Positions 33,644 through 42,836 of a DNA stretch of 64,000 nucleotides are shown here, piece by piece. Every line of letters begins with the position of its first letter. Position 1 is the first letter of the stretch. Position numbers and translations under genes: made by a program. This DNA comes from Bin125 sp026705025. GTDB taxonomy: Bacteria; Chloroflexota; Dehalococcoidia; Bin125. The notes below the pieces were generated by a model. It was not told the origin of the DNA. It did not search any database and saw only the letters and a list, made by a program, of their open reading frames with translations. The stretch covers positions 62,001 to 126,000 of the forward strand of contig JAPPBN010000003.1 in the NCBI GenBank assembly GCA_026705025.1, written 5' to 3'.

Positions 33644-36151
33644 CTAGCCTGAGGCGGCGACGTCGTCCATGGTTCCGCTGATTCCTCGCTTGACCAGGGA
33701 TTGGTACTCGGCCTCGGTCATGCCCAGTTCCTGGGCGAAGACTTCGAATGAGTGCTCGCCGACGCAGGGCGAGGGCCTGAGTTTGCGATCTTCCGGGCCG
33801 CTCAGTCGCCAGGGCGCGCCGGGCAGCCACGATTCGCCGACCTCGGGATGGTCGACCGACTGGATGAATCCACTGGACAGGTAGGTCGGATCGGGGTCGG
33901 CGAACTGGTCGTACGGCCGGGAGACCCGTGCCGCGTCCAGGCCGGCCGCCAGCAAGCGCTGTTCGAGCGCATCCGACTGTTGATCGGTAGTCCAGGCCGT
34001 GATGATCTGGTCCAGCTCGCCCTCATTGCTCTTACGCAGCGCAGTGGTCGAGAATTTGGGATCATCCACCAATTCGGCCAGCCCGAGTTCCTGACCGAGC
34101 GCGCGCCACTCGGACTCGGTTGCGACCGAGATGGCGATCCACTCATCCTCACCGGCGCAGGGGTAGATGTTATGTGGAGCTCGCTGCCGGTCATGATTGC
34201 CGATCGGGACCGGCATTCGTCCGGTGGCGTCGAATTCGGCGATCGCGTCGCCGACGACCACGCCCATCGCCTCGAGCATGGCCACATCGATCCGCTGGGG
34301 TCCATTGACGCGCTCTCTCCGGGCCAGGGCGGCGATGATGGCGGCGGTCATCGAGTAGCCGGAAATGGAGTCCGGGAAGAGTCCGCCGGTGTTCATGCCC
34401 GGATCGCCTTCGTATCCGTGGATTGACGAGAGTCCGGACATCGGCTCGGTGGTGGCGCCGTTCGCGGGGTAGGAGGAGAACGGGCCGGTGACGCCGTAGC
34501 CGGAGATCGAAGCGAGGATGACGTCGGAACGCTTCTCCGCCAGCGAGTCGAGGGTGATGCCCCAGCCGTCGAGGACGCCGGGGCGGAAGTTCTCGCAAAT
34601 GATGTCGAAGTTGGGCATCATCCGCCAGAAGATGTCCTTGCCTTCGTCGGTGCTGAGGTCGAGCGTGATCCCGCGCTTGTTCAGATTGACCGCGTTGTAG
34701 ACGCCCTGGAGGTTGACGGGGTGTTGGGTCTTCGAGTCGTCGCGGATTGCGTCGGGCACCCAGGGTCGGAGCAGCCGCCAGATGTCGACGCGTCGAAGCG
34801 CTTCAATCTGGACCACGTCCGCGCCGAGGAATGCCAGCAGTTCTGTCGCGAACGTGCCGCTCCAGGCCTGGGTGAAGGTGAGGACGCGGACGCCGTCGAG
34901 GGGGCCACTCAGGGAGCGGGAACCCCCCTCTGCCTTCGGCATCTCCCCCCGCTTCGCGGGGGGAGAAAAGACCTTGCTATCACTCTCACGGGAACGTGGA
35001 GAGATTTCATCGGGCAACGGAGAGGAAGGCTGATTAGATGAGACGGCGTTCAGCTTTGGGGCCGGTGATTTCAGCGACCAACTCGGCGGCGACATTGGAT
35101 GCGGATCGCCCGAAGCGCGCACCGAGTTGCCGTCCAGTTTGGTTTCGACAATGAAGCCTCGCGCGTCGAACTGCTCGTTCTCGACGAGTTCGGGAATCGT
35201 CTGCATCACGCCCGAAATGCAGCGCAGCCGGGCCAGTTTGTGGAACAGGGGCCACTTCTCCATGGTGGGCAGCTCGCGCGCGACTCCGGCCATCACGGCG
35301 GAGAGATCCTTGGAGTAGCGGGCGTTGCGGGCTTGCAGGTCTTCACGCGCTCCCTGCTCGGGGAGATCGAAGAGGTCCATTGCTTCGCGCCAGTTGTGCC
35401 AGTCGCCGAAGCCGAAGTTGATCCGCCCATCGGCGGCGTCCCAGAGCGGTCCCGGTTCGCCTCGCGGGCGACCGCCGGTTGCGCCGCGCGACCATCCGGT
35501 TCCCTGGTAGATCGCGCCGATTGACCAGGGGTAGACCGTGTGCGTCATGGCTTCGAGTTCGCGGACGTCGACGCGTTCGGGCGTGTTGGACTCGAAGCGG
35601 CGACGCAAGGCTGCGGATCCGGCCACGAAGCCGGCCAGGCCGCCCATGTAGCCGAACTGACGGGAGGGCAGGCTCAGCGGAGACTCATCGCGCAGAGCGT
35701 TCACGTAGGCCCAGCCGCAGCGGGCGTTGAGGGTCAGGTTGCTGCCCGGGGCGTCGGCCAGCGGGCCCTCGAGCCCGTGCGGCGTGACGGAGAGATGGAC
35801 AGCGTCCGGTCGCATGTCGTCGAGGGGCCAGATCGGCAGATCGTTGTATCCGTCCGTGGTGATGACGATGTCTGCGACGACGATCGAGTGTGCAGCGTCG
35901 GAGGGCTCGCTGATCACGAGGGAGCGTTTGTTCCAGTTGACGTAGGCGTGCAGGGCGGAGCGTTCGGGACCCGGAGCGTCGTTGAGGAACGGAGCTTCGT
36001 GCCGGAGCGGATGACCCTCGGGCGGTTCCAGCATGATGACATCGGCGCCGTGATCGGCGAAGAGGCGGGCCGCGAAGGCGCCGGACATGCGTCGGGAGAG
36101 ATCGACGACGACCAGGCCCTCGTAGGCCGGAACCGGTGATGTGTCAGGCAC
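33644..36151 (-). CDS. Fused double CaiB/BaiF CoA-transferase
   Basis: An 835-residue protein made of two class III CoA-transferase units. Unit 1 (about 8-355) starts LVVVDLSRRMSGAFAARLFADHGADV. Unit 2 (about 417-815) starts GVRVLTFTQAWSGTFATELLAFLGADV and carries NLNKRGITLDL; both starts are cited in part by their A-x-x-L-A-D/G-A-D-V core. Family III enzymes usually work as interlocked dimers of one ~400-residue chain. Duplicated chains exist and may place an active and an inactive unit together. Residues 360-416 form a linker partly encoded by a palindromic repeat. The start is GTG 36151. Confidence 0.88.
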   Translation of the reverse strand: MPDTSPVPAYEGLVVVDLSRRMSGAFAARLFADHGADVIMLEPPEGHPLRHEAPFLNDAPGPERSALHAYVNWNKRSLVISEPSDAAHSIVVADIVITTDGYNDLPIWPLDDMRPDAVHLSVTPHGLEGPLADAPGSNLTLNARCGWAYVNALRDESPLSLPSRQFGYMGGLAGFVAGSAALRRRFESNTPERVDVRELEAMTHTVYPWSIGAIYQGTGWSRGATGGRPRGEPGPLWDAADGRINFGFGDWHNWREAMDLFDLPEQGAREDLQARNARYSKDLSAVMAGVARELPTMEKWPLFHKLARLRCISGVMQTIPELVENEQFDARGFIVETKLDGNSVRASGDPHPMSPPSWSLKSPAPKLNAVSSNQPSSPLPDEISPRSRESDSKVFSPPAKRGEMPKAEGGSRSLSGPLDGVRVLTFTQAWSGTFATELLAFLGADVVQIEALRRVDIWRLLRPWVPDAIRDDSKTQHPVNLQGVYNAVNLNKRGITLDLSTDEGKDIFWRMMPNFDIICENFRPGVLDGWGITLDSLAEKRSDVILASISGYGVTGPFSSYPANGATTEPMSGLSSIHGYEGDPGMNTGGLFPDSISGYSMTAAIIAALARRERVNGPQRIDVAMLEAMGVVVGDAIAEFDATGRMPVPIGNHDRQRAPHNIYPCAGEDEWIAISVATESEWRALGQELGLAELVDDPKFSTTALRKSNEGELDQIITAWTTDQQSDALEQRLLAAGLDAARVSRPYDQFADPDPTYLSSGFIQSVDHPEVGESWLPGAPWRLSGPEDRKLRPSPCVGEHSFEVFAQELGMTEAEYQSLVKRGISGTMDDVAASG
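34942..34966. repeat. In-frame palindromic repeat, family C
   Basis: A perfect 11 bp stem (TCTCCCCCCGC) with a TTC loop inside the CaiB gene. It encodes about residues 396-404 (FSPPAKRGE) in the linker between the two CoA-transferase units. The reading frame is kept open through it. Confidence 0.8.
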
Positions 36152-36275
36152 TCGTACGACGTCCCTCGTTGCGCTGGGCCGGTATGCGTCACGTTATCGG
36201 AAGATCCCGCCAACTCGAACCGATGCTGACCTAGCATCTAGCCACCGGCGGCGGTAGCCACAGGCGGAGGACTTC

Positions 36276-37805
36276 ATGACGACGTATGACGACATCATCA
36301 TCGGGGCCGGGTCTGCGGGGGCGGTGATTGCGGCCAGGCTGTCGGAGGATCCAAGCCGGCGGGTGTTGTTGTTGGAGGCCGGACCCGATTACACCCGAGT
36401 CGAAGACATGCCGAGGGACTTGCTCAAGCCCTGGGTCTCGTGGCGTGATCACGACTGGGGATTCAAGGCGAATGCGCGTCATGGGCGCGAGTTCCCTCTG
36501 CACCGCGGCAAGGTGATGGGCGGTTCCTCAGCGGTCAACGGGACGATCGCATTGCGCGGCGTGCCGGGCGACTTCGAGTCGTGGGTAGCGATGGGTTGCG
36601 ACGAGTGGGGCTTTGAGGACGTCTTGCCGTACTACCGGCGACTGGAGTCGGATCCCGAGGGCGGCGATTTCCACGGGCAGTCCGGTCCGGTGCCGATTGA
36701 GCGCGAGCCGTCGGGAAACTGGCAGCCGCTGCAGCGCGCCTTCTATGACGCCTGTCGCGACAACGGATTCGACGACGTCTGGGATCACAATCTGCCCGAC
36801 GCAACCGGGGTTGGGCCGTGGCCACGAAATCGGAGCAACGGCAACCGGATCTCGACCAACATCGCCTATCTGCTCGGCATTCGCGACCGGGAGAACCTGA
36901 CCATCCGGCACGGCGTGCTGGTCAATCGCCTCAGCTTCGAGGACGACAGTGGCACTCGCGTGAATGGGGTCGTGCTCGGTGATGGCGAGGTCGTGAACGG
37001 CAGGCGGATCTGTGTCTCGGCCGGCTCGGCCGTCTCTCCGGCGATCCTGCTGCGCAGCGGAATCGGACCGGCGGAGAAACTCTCGCCGCATGGCATTCAG
37101 CAGCGCGTGCCCTTGCCCGGGGTTGGCGAGAACCTGATCGACCACTTCGGCACCGGCGTCCAGGCGTTTCCGAAAGCGGAAGTCGTGCACGATCCGGACG
37201 TCGTCACGGAGGTCGGCGTGCGCTACACCGCGCCGGGCTCGGACCAGTTCAACGACATGCAGCTGGCCATCTCGACGATCTGGGACGAGGATCAGGTGCG
37301 CGGACTGACCGAAGCACCGCGACAGCATCCGTCGTTCGGAGTTGGCGCGGTGATCCAGCGGCCGTACTCGCGCGGATCGGTGACGCTGCGCTCGGCCGAT
37401 CCGTCGGAGCAGCCGCAGCTCGACATGAACTACGCCGCACACCCCGAGGATCTGCGCCGGCTGACGGACGGCGCGCGGCTGTGTTGGGAGATCATGCACT
37501 CCGACGCGATCACGCCGTTCGTTGAGCGCGTGATCGCACCTCGGGCCTCGGTGATGGAGTCGGACAATGCGCTGGCCGATTACATCCGTCGAACGACTTC
37601 GACGACCTGGCACATTTGCGGAACGGCGAAGATGGGTCCCTCGACGGATCCACTGGCTGTGACCGATCAGCGGGGCCGGGTCCACCAGGTCGAGAACCTG
37701 AGGGTCGCAGACGCGTCGATCATGCCGGACATCGTCAGCTGCAATACGAATCTGACGGCAATCATGATCGGCGAACGGGTGGCGGAGTCGATGCTGGGTG
37801 ACTAG
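36276..37805 (+). CDS. GMC family FAD-dependent oxidoreductase
   Basis: An alcohol/choline dehydrogenase-like enzyme of 509 residues. It begins with the FAD Rossmann motif DIIIGAGSAGAVIAARL. GMC signature 1 is GKVMGGSSAVNGTIALRG, cited by its G-G-S-S-x-x-N core, and signature 2 is GSAVSPAILLRSGIGP. The C-terminal TWHICGTAKMG carries the active-site His, followed by VADASIMPDIVSCNTN. GGAGGA precedes the start. The substrate is not predictable. Its stop overlaps the stop of the converging exporter gene. Confidence 0.92.
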   Translation: MTTYDDIIIGAGSAGAVIAARLSEDPSRRVLLLEAGPDYTRVEDMPRDLLKPWVSWRDHDWGFKANARHGREFPLHRGKVMGGSSAVNGTIALRGVPGDFESWVAMGCDEWGFEDVLPYYRRLESDPEGGDFHGQSGPVPIEREPSGNWQPLQRAFYDACRDNGFDDVWDHNLPDATGVGPWPRNRSNGNRISTNIAYLLGIRDRENLTIRHGVLVNRLSFEDDSGTRVNGVVLGDGEVVNGRRICVSAGSAVSPAILLRSGIGPAEKLSPHGIQQRVPLPGVGENLIDHFGTGVQAFPKAEVVHDPDVVTEVGVRYTAPGSDQFNDMQLAISTIWDEDQVRGLTEAPRQHPSFGVGAVIQRPYSRGSVTLRSADPSEQPQLDMNYAAHPEDLRRLTDGARLCWEIMHSDAITPFVERVIAPRASVMESDNALADYIRRTTSTTWHICGTAKMGPSTDPLAVTDQRGRVHQVENLRVADASIMPDIVSCNTNLTAIMIGERVAESMLGD

Positions 37806-39493
37806 GGAACGCCCGACTTCTGGGGTCTGGCCGATGCCATATTGCGGGCCGCCAATCCAAGCGGGGTGGCGCCGTTTGGCGAGTCTTCGAACGTAGATGG
37901 GGTCGTCGCAGAGACGCTCGCCGGTGTATCGAGCGAGGTCGCCTGGACCTGGCGCTGGCGGCGGGGCACGAGGAACCAGCCGACGACTCCGGCAATGACG
38001 GCGAAGGTGATGCCGAAGAGGAAGGTCCGCTTGATCGCCTGGACGAAGGAATCGGTCAGCGTGCTTTGCACCTCTCCGACGACGCCGGGGTCGAGGCCCG
38101 GCAGCAGGTGATAGGCCGCGCCGATCCCCGACGCCATGACATCCACCTCGGCAGTCGACAGCGGCAGATCGCTCAGGCCGTCTCGGACTCCGGAGGCGTA
38201 CATGACTGCGGCGAAGCTGCCGAGGATGGCGATCGCCATCGTGCCGCCCAGCTCCTGGCCGGTCGTCGTCACGGCCGAGGCCTTGCCCGCCATGTCGACC
38301 GGGACGGCGGCCATCGAGGTATCGGTCGTCGCCGGCATGTGCAGTGACCCACCGATGCCCAACCAGGCCAGCGCCAGGCCGATGATCCAGTAGGGCGTGT
38401 CGACCGCCAGGACCAGGCCAAGCAGGAGCAGACAGCCGCCTCCGTGTATGGTCGGCGCCCAGAAGAGCAGGAAGCGGGGTCCGATCTTGGGCAGGATGAA
38501 CCCTGCGATCGGCGCGCAGATGATCATCACGAGCGCCAGCGGCATCACCCGGAGGCCGCTTTCGGCAGCCGATACGCCCTGCACGAGCTGGAAGAACTGG
38601 GGCAGATAGAAGAGCAGCCCCATCAGCGCAAACATGATGAAGAACATGCCAACCATTGCGCCGACGAAGTCTCGCTGTTTGAAGAAGCCCAACGGCAACA
38701 GCGGCTGCTCGGCCCGCCGCTCAATCAGGATGAACACCGTGAGGGCGATCACAGCAGTGGTAATCGTGCCGACAATGACCGGATCGCCCCAGCCGCGCGG
38801 AATGCCCTCAATGATCGAAAAGACCAGCGCGACCATGCCGATGGTGCCCGTCACCGCGCCGGGCACGTCGAGTCTCGTGTGCTGCAGCGACCTGGTCGCC
38901 GGGACCAGGGTGAGCCCAACCAGCGACAACGCGGCAACCGGGGCCGGCACCCAGAACACGGCCGACCAGCTGATTTGATCAACCAGTGTTCCGCCGAGGA
39001 ACGGACCGAGGGCCATGCCGATGCCCATCGACCCCATGTATATGCCGAACGCCTTGCTGCGATCCTTGCGCGGGAACACGGCCGTGAGCGTGGACAGGCC
39101 CTGAGGCAGGACCATCGCGCCACCGACGCCCTGCAACCCTCGGCCGACGATGAGCATTTCCGCGGTGGTCGAGAAGGCGACGCCGATCGAAGCCGCGGTG
39201 AAGACGACAAGCCCGAGCATCAGCATCCGGCGACGGCCGAAGCGGTCGCCGAGCGCGCCGGAGAGCAGCAGCAGACCGCCGAAGAAGACCAGGTAGGCGT
39301 CCACCACCCAGAGCGATTGCGACTCGGTCATTTCGAAGTGGCGCTTCAGGGTCGGCAGCGCCGTGTTGACGATCGTCGCATCAAGCATGACGATCGCCTG
39401 CGCGCCGGCAAGGACGAACAGGGTCAACCAGCGCCGTCGCGGGCTGACGTCGACCGATGCGACATGACCGTCGGCAGTGGGATTCACGACCAT
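37802..39493 (-). CDS. DHA2-type MFS exporter (EmrB/QacA), copy 1
   Basis: A 563-residue multidrug-type transporter with about 14 transmembrane helices. MLDATIVNTALPTLKRHFEM in helix 1 and LLLSGALGDRFGRRRML after helix 2 are family motifs (D-A-T-I-V-N-x-A-L-P and G-x-x-x-D-R-x-G-R-R). A polar C-terminal tail follows the last helix. It is a close paralogue of the next gene, evidently by tandem duplication. A specific drug cannot be named. Confidence 0.9.
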   Translation of the reverse strand: MVVNPTADGHVASVDVSPRRRWLTLFVLAGAQAIVMLDATIVNTALPTLKRHFEMTESQSLWVVDAYLVFFGGLLLLSGALGDRFGRRRMLMLGLVVFTAASIGVAFSTTAEMLIVGRGLQGVGGAMVLPQGLSTLTAVFPRKDRSKAFGIYMGSMGIGMALGPFLGGTLVDQISWSAVFWVPAPVAALSLVGLTLVPATRSLQHTRLDVPGAVTGTIGMVALVFSIIEGIPRGWGDPVIVGTITTAVIALTVFILIERRAEQPLLPLGFFKQRDFVGAMVGMFFIMFALMGLLFYLPQFFQLVQGVSAAESGLRVMPLALVMIICAPIAGFILPKIGPRFLLFWAPTIHGGGCLLLLGLVLAVDTPYWIIGLALAWLGIGGSLHMPATTDTSMAAVPVDMAGKASAVTTTGQELGGTMAIAILGSFAAVMYASGVRDGLSDLPLSTAEVDVMASGIGAAYHLLPGLDPGVVGEVQSTLTDSFVQAIKRTFLFGITFAVIAGVVGWFLVPRRQRQVQATSLDTPASVSATTPSTFEDSPNGATPLGLAARNMASARPQKSGVP

Positions 39494-39568
39494 CTCCGCC
39501 CAGGCATTGAGGTCGTTGACGTGACACTCATCGCGGACAGCGTAATCAAGCCGAATCGAAACTCGGCG

Positions 39569-41299
39569 CTATGGCGGGCCCGTCTTCTGTGGGCGTTGGA
39601 GCGCCATTGATCTGGCCTGTGGCGCGACTTCCCGTCGCCCCCCTGTTGGAGCCGGGGCCAGGCCATTGGCAGACAACCCGTTCGCGCTCGCCCCGTTCGT
39701 CGACATTGCTGCAGGCGCAGACGCCTGCTCGACCGGTTGGCCGCCCTCCCATTGCGCTTGCGTCTGGCGCTGGCGTTTGGGCACCAGGATCCAGCCAACG
39801 ATGCCCGAGATCAGCGCGAAGATGACTCCGAATCTCATCGTGTCGGTGATCGCATCGACGAACGACTCACGCAGCACCAACTGGGTCGGCATGAGCAGTG
39901 ACTGGTCGAGCGTCGGCAATACCTGCTGCGCGGCCCCGATCCCGGTGGCGAGGATCTCGACCGACTCGTCCGCCAGGCCCAGCGGACCGAGTCCCGCGGT
40001 GACGCCTGAGGAGTACACGGCGGCGGCGAACGAGCCGAGGATGGCGATCGCCAAGGTGCCGCCGAGTTGGCGTCCCGCGTTGTTGACCGCCGACGCCTTG
40101 CCGGCCAGGTCAACGGGCACCGACGCCATCGCCGTGTCGGTCGTGGCGGGCATATGCATCGCGCCGCCCATGCCGAGGAAGGCCATCGTCAGGCCGATCA
40201 TCCAGTAGGGCGTGTCGATGTCGAGGATGAAGCTGAATATCAACAGCGCCCCGGCCCCGTGAACTGCGGGGGCCCAGAAGAGCATCAGGCGCGGTCCGAT
40301 TTTCGGCAACAACTTGGCAGCGACCGGCGCAAAGAACATCATCGCCAGAGCCAGGGGCATCAAGCGCGCGCCGCTCTCGGACGCCGACATGCCCTGGACC
40401 AGCTGGAAGAACTGAGGCAGGTAGAACATGACGCCCATCAGGGCGAACATGATGAAGAACATTCCGACCATCGAGCCGGTGAAGTCGCGCTGCTTGAAGA
40501 AGGCCATGGGCAGCAAGGGCTGGTCCGTGCGCCGTTCGATGACGATGAACATCAGAGCCGAGACGATGGCGACGGCGAACGAGCCGACGATCAGCGGGTC
40601 GGTCCAGCCCTTCTGGATACCCTCGATGATCGCAAAGACGATCGCGACCATCGCGATCGTTCCGGTGATCGCTCCCGGCACATCCAGCTTGGTGTGCAAC
40701 TGCGATCGAGACTCGGGGACCGCGGCCATACCGAACATGCACAGCGCCGCGATCGGAGCCGGTACCCAGAAGACCCCGGCCCAGCCGATCAGATCGACCA
40801 GCACGCCGCCGACCAGCGGGCCGAAGGCCATGCCGAAGCCCATCGCCCCCGCCCAGATTCCGATCGCGCGGCCTCGTTCCTCGCGCGGAAAGACGGCGGT
40901 CAAAATCGACAGCGTTTGCGGGATGACCAGCGCGCCGCCCAGTCCCTGCAGGCCGCGTCCGACGATCATGAAGTTGGCATCGGGCGAGAAGGCGATGGCA
41001 ATGGAAGCGACGACGAAGATCCCCATGCCGACGATCAGGATCTTGCGGCGTCCGAACCGGTCACCCAACGCGCCAGCCAATAGGAGCAGTCCGCCGAAGA
41101 TCACCATGTACGCGTCGACGACCCAGAGCGACTGGGCCTCCGACATCTCAAAGGCCCGCTTGATCGCGGGCATCGCCGTGTTGATGATCGTCGCATCGAG
41201 CTGGACCAGCATCTGGCTGCCCGCGAGGACGAGCAGGATTATCCAGCGCCGGCGCGACGTTGAGCTCGCCGATGGAGCAGCGGAGGCTTGAGTGGTCAT
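39569..41299 (-). CDS. DHA2-type MFS exporter (EmrB/QacA), copy 2
   Basis: A 576-residue paralogue of the neighbouring exporter, with the same 14-helix layout and matching motifs (QLDATIINTAMPAIKRAFEM core, LLAGALGDRFGRRKIL). The C-terminal tail differs and is rich in Ala/Gly/Asn. Its start overlaps the DUF35 stop by 4 nt, so it is translated from the same message as the acyl-CoA-associated DUF35 gene. Confidence 0.9.
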   Translation of the reverse strand: MTTQASAAPSASSTSRRRWIILLVLAGSQMLVQLDATIINTAMPAIKRAFEMSEAQSLWVVDAYMVIFGGLLLLAGALGDRFGRRKILIVGMGIFVVASIAIAFSPDANFMIVGRGLQGLGGALVIPQTLSILTAVFPREERGRAIGIWAGAMGFGMAFGPLVGGVLVDLIGWAGVFWVPAPIAALCMFGMAAVPESRSQLHTKLDVPGAITGTIAMVAIVFAIIEGIQKGWTDPLIVGSFAVAIVSALMFIVIERRTDQPLLPMAFFKQRDFTGSMVGMFFIMFALMGVMFYLPQFFQLVQGMSASESGARLMPLALAMMFFAPVAAKLLPKIGPRLMLFWAPAVHGAGALLIFSFILDIDTPYWMIGLTMAFLGMGGAMHMPATTDTAMASVPVDLAGKASAVNNAGRQLGGTLAIAILGSFAAAVYSSGVTAGLGPLGLADESVEILATGIGAAQQVLPTLDQSLLMPTQLVLRESFVDAITDTMRFGVIFALISGIVGWILVPKRQRQTQAQWEGGQPVEQASAPAAMSTNGASANGLSANGLAPAPTGGRREVAPQARSMALQRPQKTGPP

Positions 41300-41757
41300 G
41301 CCATGCGCCAGCGCGGCTGTACGAGATCGTCAGCCGTGCGTTCAAACACCACTCGCACGCGTGCGCCGATCGCCATCGCCCCCCCGAGCGGCGCGTCGAC
41401 GACGGCGCCCATCAGTTTGATCTCGGGCATGTCGTCCAGTTCAACCAGGGCGACCACATAGGGACCGAATTCGCGCAAGGCGGGATGAGCGGGATGGACC
41501 ACCTCGACCCAGGACCAGACGGTTCCGGTCCCAACAGATTCTTCCCATTCCATGTCGAAGGAGTAGCAGGTGTGGCAGTTGAGCTCCGGCGGAAACTGCC
41601 TGACGTCGCAGTCAGCACAGCCCTGGACCACCAGACGGCCCTCAGCAGCGGCGGCAAAGTAACCACCGTTGATCGGGTCTTCGGGATCCGGTGTCGTCAT
41701 CCCCTCGGGAAAGAACGGAGCGTCGAGAAATTCTGCTCGATCCGGGCCACTAGTCAT
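41296..41757 (-). CDS. DUF35 OB-fold/zinc-ribbon protein
   Basis: A 153-residue acyl-CoA-associated protein of the DUF35 family. A rubredoxin-like zinc ribbon uses C47-x2-C50 and C61-x2-C64 (QGCADCDVRQFPPELNCHTC). An OB-fold with GTVWSWVEVVHPAHPALREF and VVALVELDD follows. DUF35 proteins typically partner thiolase-like enzymes such as the one at 42837. I chose ATG 41757 because the longer frame only mirrors the divergent gene upstream. Confidence 0.85.
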   Translation of the reverse strand: MTSGPDRAEFLDAPFFPEGMTTPDPEDPINGGYFAAAAEGRLVVQGCADCDVRQFPPELNCHTCYSFDMEWEESVGTGTVWSWVEVVHPAHPALREFGPYVVALVELDDMPEIKLMGAVVDAPLGGAMAIGARVRVVFERTADDLVQPRWRMA

Positions 41758-41800
41758 ATCGCGAGAGTAACGGGTATCCGAGCTTGTAGCCTGATCCGGC

Positions 41801-42817
41801 ATGCGTCGACTGTTAGCGGTAGTCCTCCTTCCTGTCCTGATCTGGCTCGGAATCGCCTCACAAGCGTCGGCGGAGGCGCCCCTGTGCACGCTCTCTCCAG
41901 ACTTCGAGCGACAGGTGTTGGCGAACGACGCGATTGTCGGCGCGGCGGTGTACGACCTGCGGACCGGCAGCATCTGGAGCGGCGGCCACACCGGACCGTT
42001 TGCGCTCCACAGCGTGATCAAACCGCCGATCGCCTGGGCCGTCCTCAGCGACGCTTATGAAGCAGGCCGCCCGCTGACCAAAGTGCACCGCGACTCGCTC
42101 TTCTACATGGTCGCCCTGTCATTCAATCCCGATGTCACCACACTGCTTTCGATGATCGGCGGTCTGCAGGGGTTGAATGACTTCTACCAGCGCTGGGGCG
42201 TTCCCGAGTTGATTGAGCTCTCGCACCGCTCGCGCTGGGGCGCGAGTCGAGCGCAGCCAGTCCACCTGGCGCGGCTCTTCGCGGCGCTGGCGATGTCAGA
42301 GACCGTCCCCGATCTGGCCCGTGAACATGGATTCGATCTCCTTAGAGCCGTTGTCGACGGTCATCGATGGGGCGCGACGATCCCCGAGCAGTCGCTTCCC
42401 GGCTGGGAGTCATTGATCAAAACCGGCAACTTCACCCTGCCCGAATCGGCAGGTGGAGACGCGGTTGCCAAGATCGACCCGCATGACTACCTGGACCGGC
42501 ACACGTTGCTCAGCGATCTGTACGACGTGCCGACGGAGGCTCGGGATGATGAAGGCGACACACCGCTCAAGCAACTGGCCAGCAGAGACCGCGTGCTGGT
42601 CAGAATGAACAGCGCCGCGATCTGGCTGACCGCGCCGTCGCAGGGGAGTCAGCCGCGTTACGTGGTCGCCATCATGCAGGAGAGCTTCTACACCTGGGTG
42701 GGTTCGCGTAAGCTCCAGGACTTCATCGGCGCCATTCTGGCCGATGCAATCGTGCTCCGCGAAGCTGGTCAGTGGTCGGACCCTCCAAGCCACTGCATCA
42801 AGCGGGCGCTGTCCTGA
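41801..42817 (+). CDS. Secreted class A beta-lactamase-fold serine hydrolase
   Basis: A 338-residue protein with a signal peptide (MRRLLAVVLLPVLIWLGIAS, then QASAEA). The catalytic-type S-V-I-K is at 71-74 and K-T-G at 207-209, as in class A beta-lactamases and D,D-peptidases. The S-D-N and E166-type motifs are not evident, so it may be a peptidase or a divergent relative rather than an antibiotic-hydrolysing enzyme. It is divergent from the DUF35 operon, with a 43 nt gap. Confidence 0.72.
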   Translation: MRRLLAVVLLPVLIWLGIASQASAEAPLCTLSPDFERQVLANDAIVGAAVYDLRTGSIWSGGHTGPFALHSVIKPPIAWAVLSDAYEAGRPLTKVHRDSLFYMVALSFNPDVTTLLSMIGGLQGLNDFYQRWGVPELIELSHRSRWGASRAQPVHLARLFAALAMSETVPDLAREHGFDLLRAVVDGHRWGATIPEQSLPGWESLIKTGNFTLPESAGGDAVAKIDPHDYLDRHTLLSDLYDVPTEARDDEGDTPLKQLASRDRVLVRMNSAAIWLTAPSQGSQPRYVVAIMQESFYTWVGSRKLQDFIGAILADAIVLREAGQWSDPPSHCIKRALS

Positions 42818-42836
42818 GCCGGGTCGGCACTTCGAC

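Noticed and set aside
38444..41083. Long plus-strand frames across the two exporters
   Set aside because: They mirror the transmembrane genes and give charged, repetitive proteins in both copies, as expected from shared antisense sequence.
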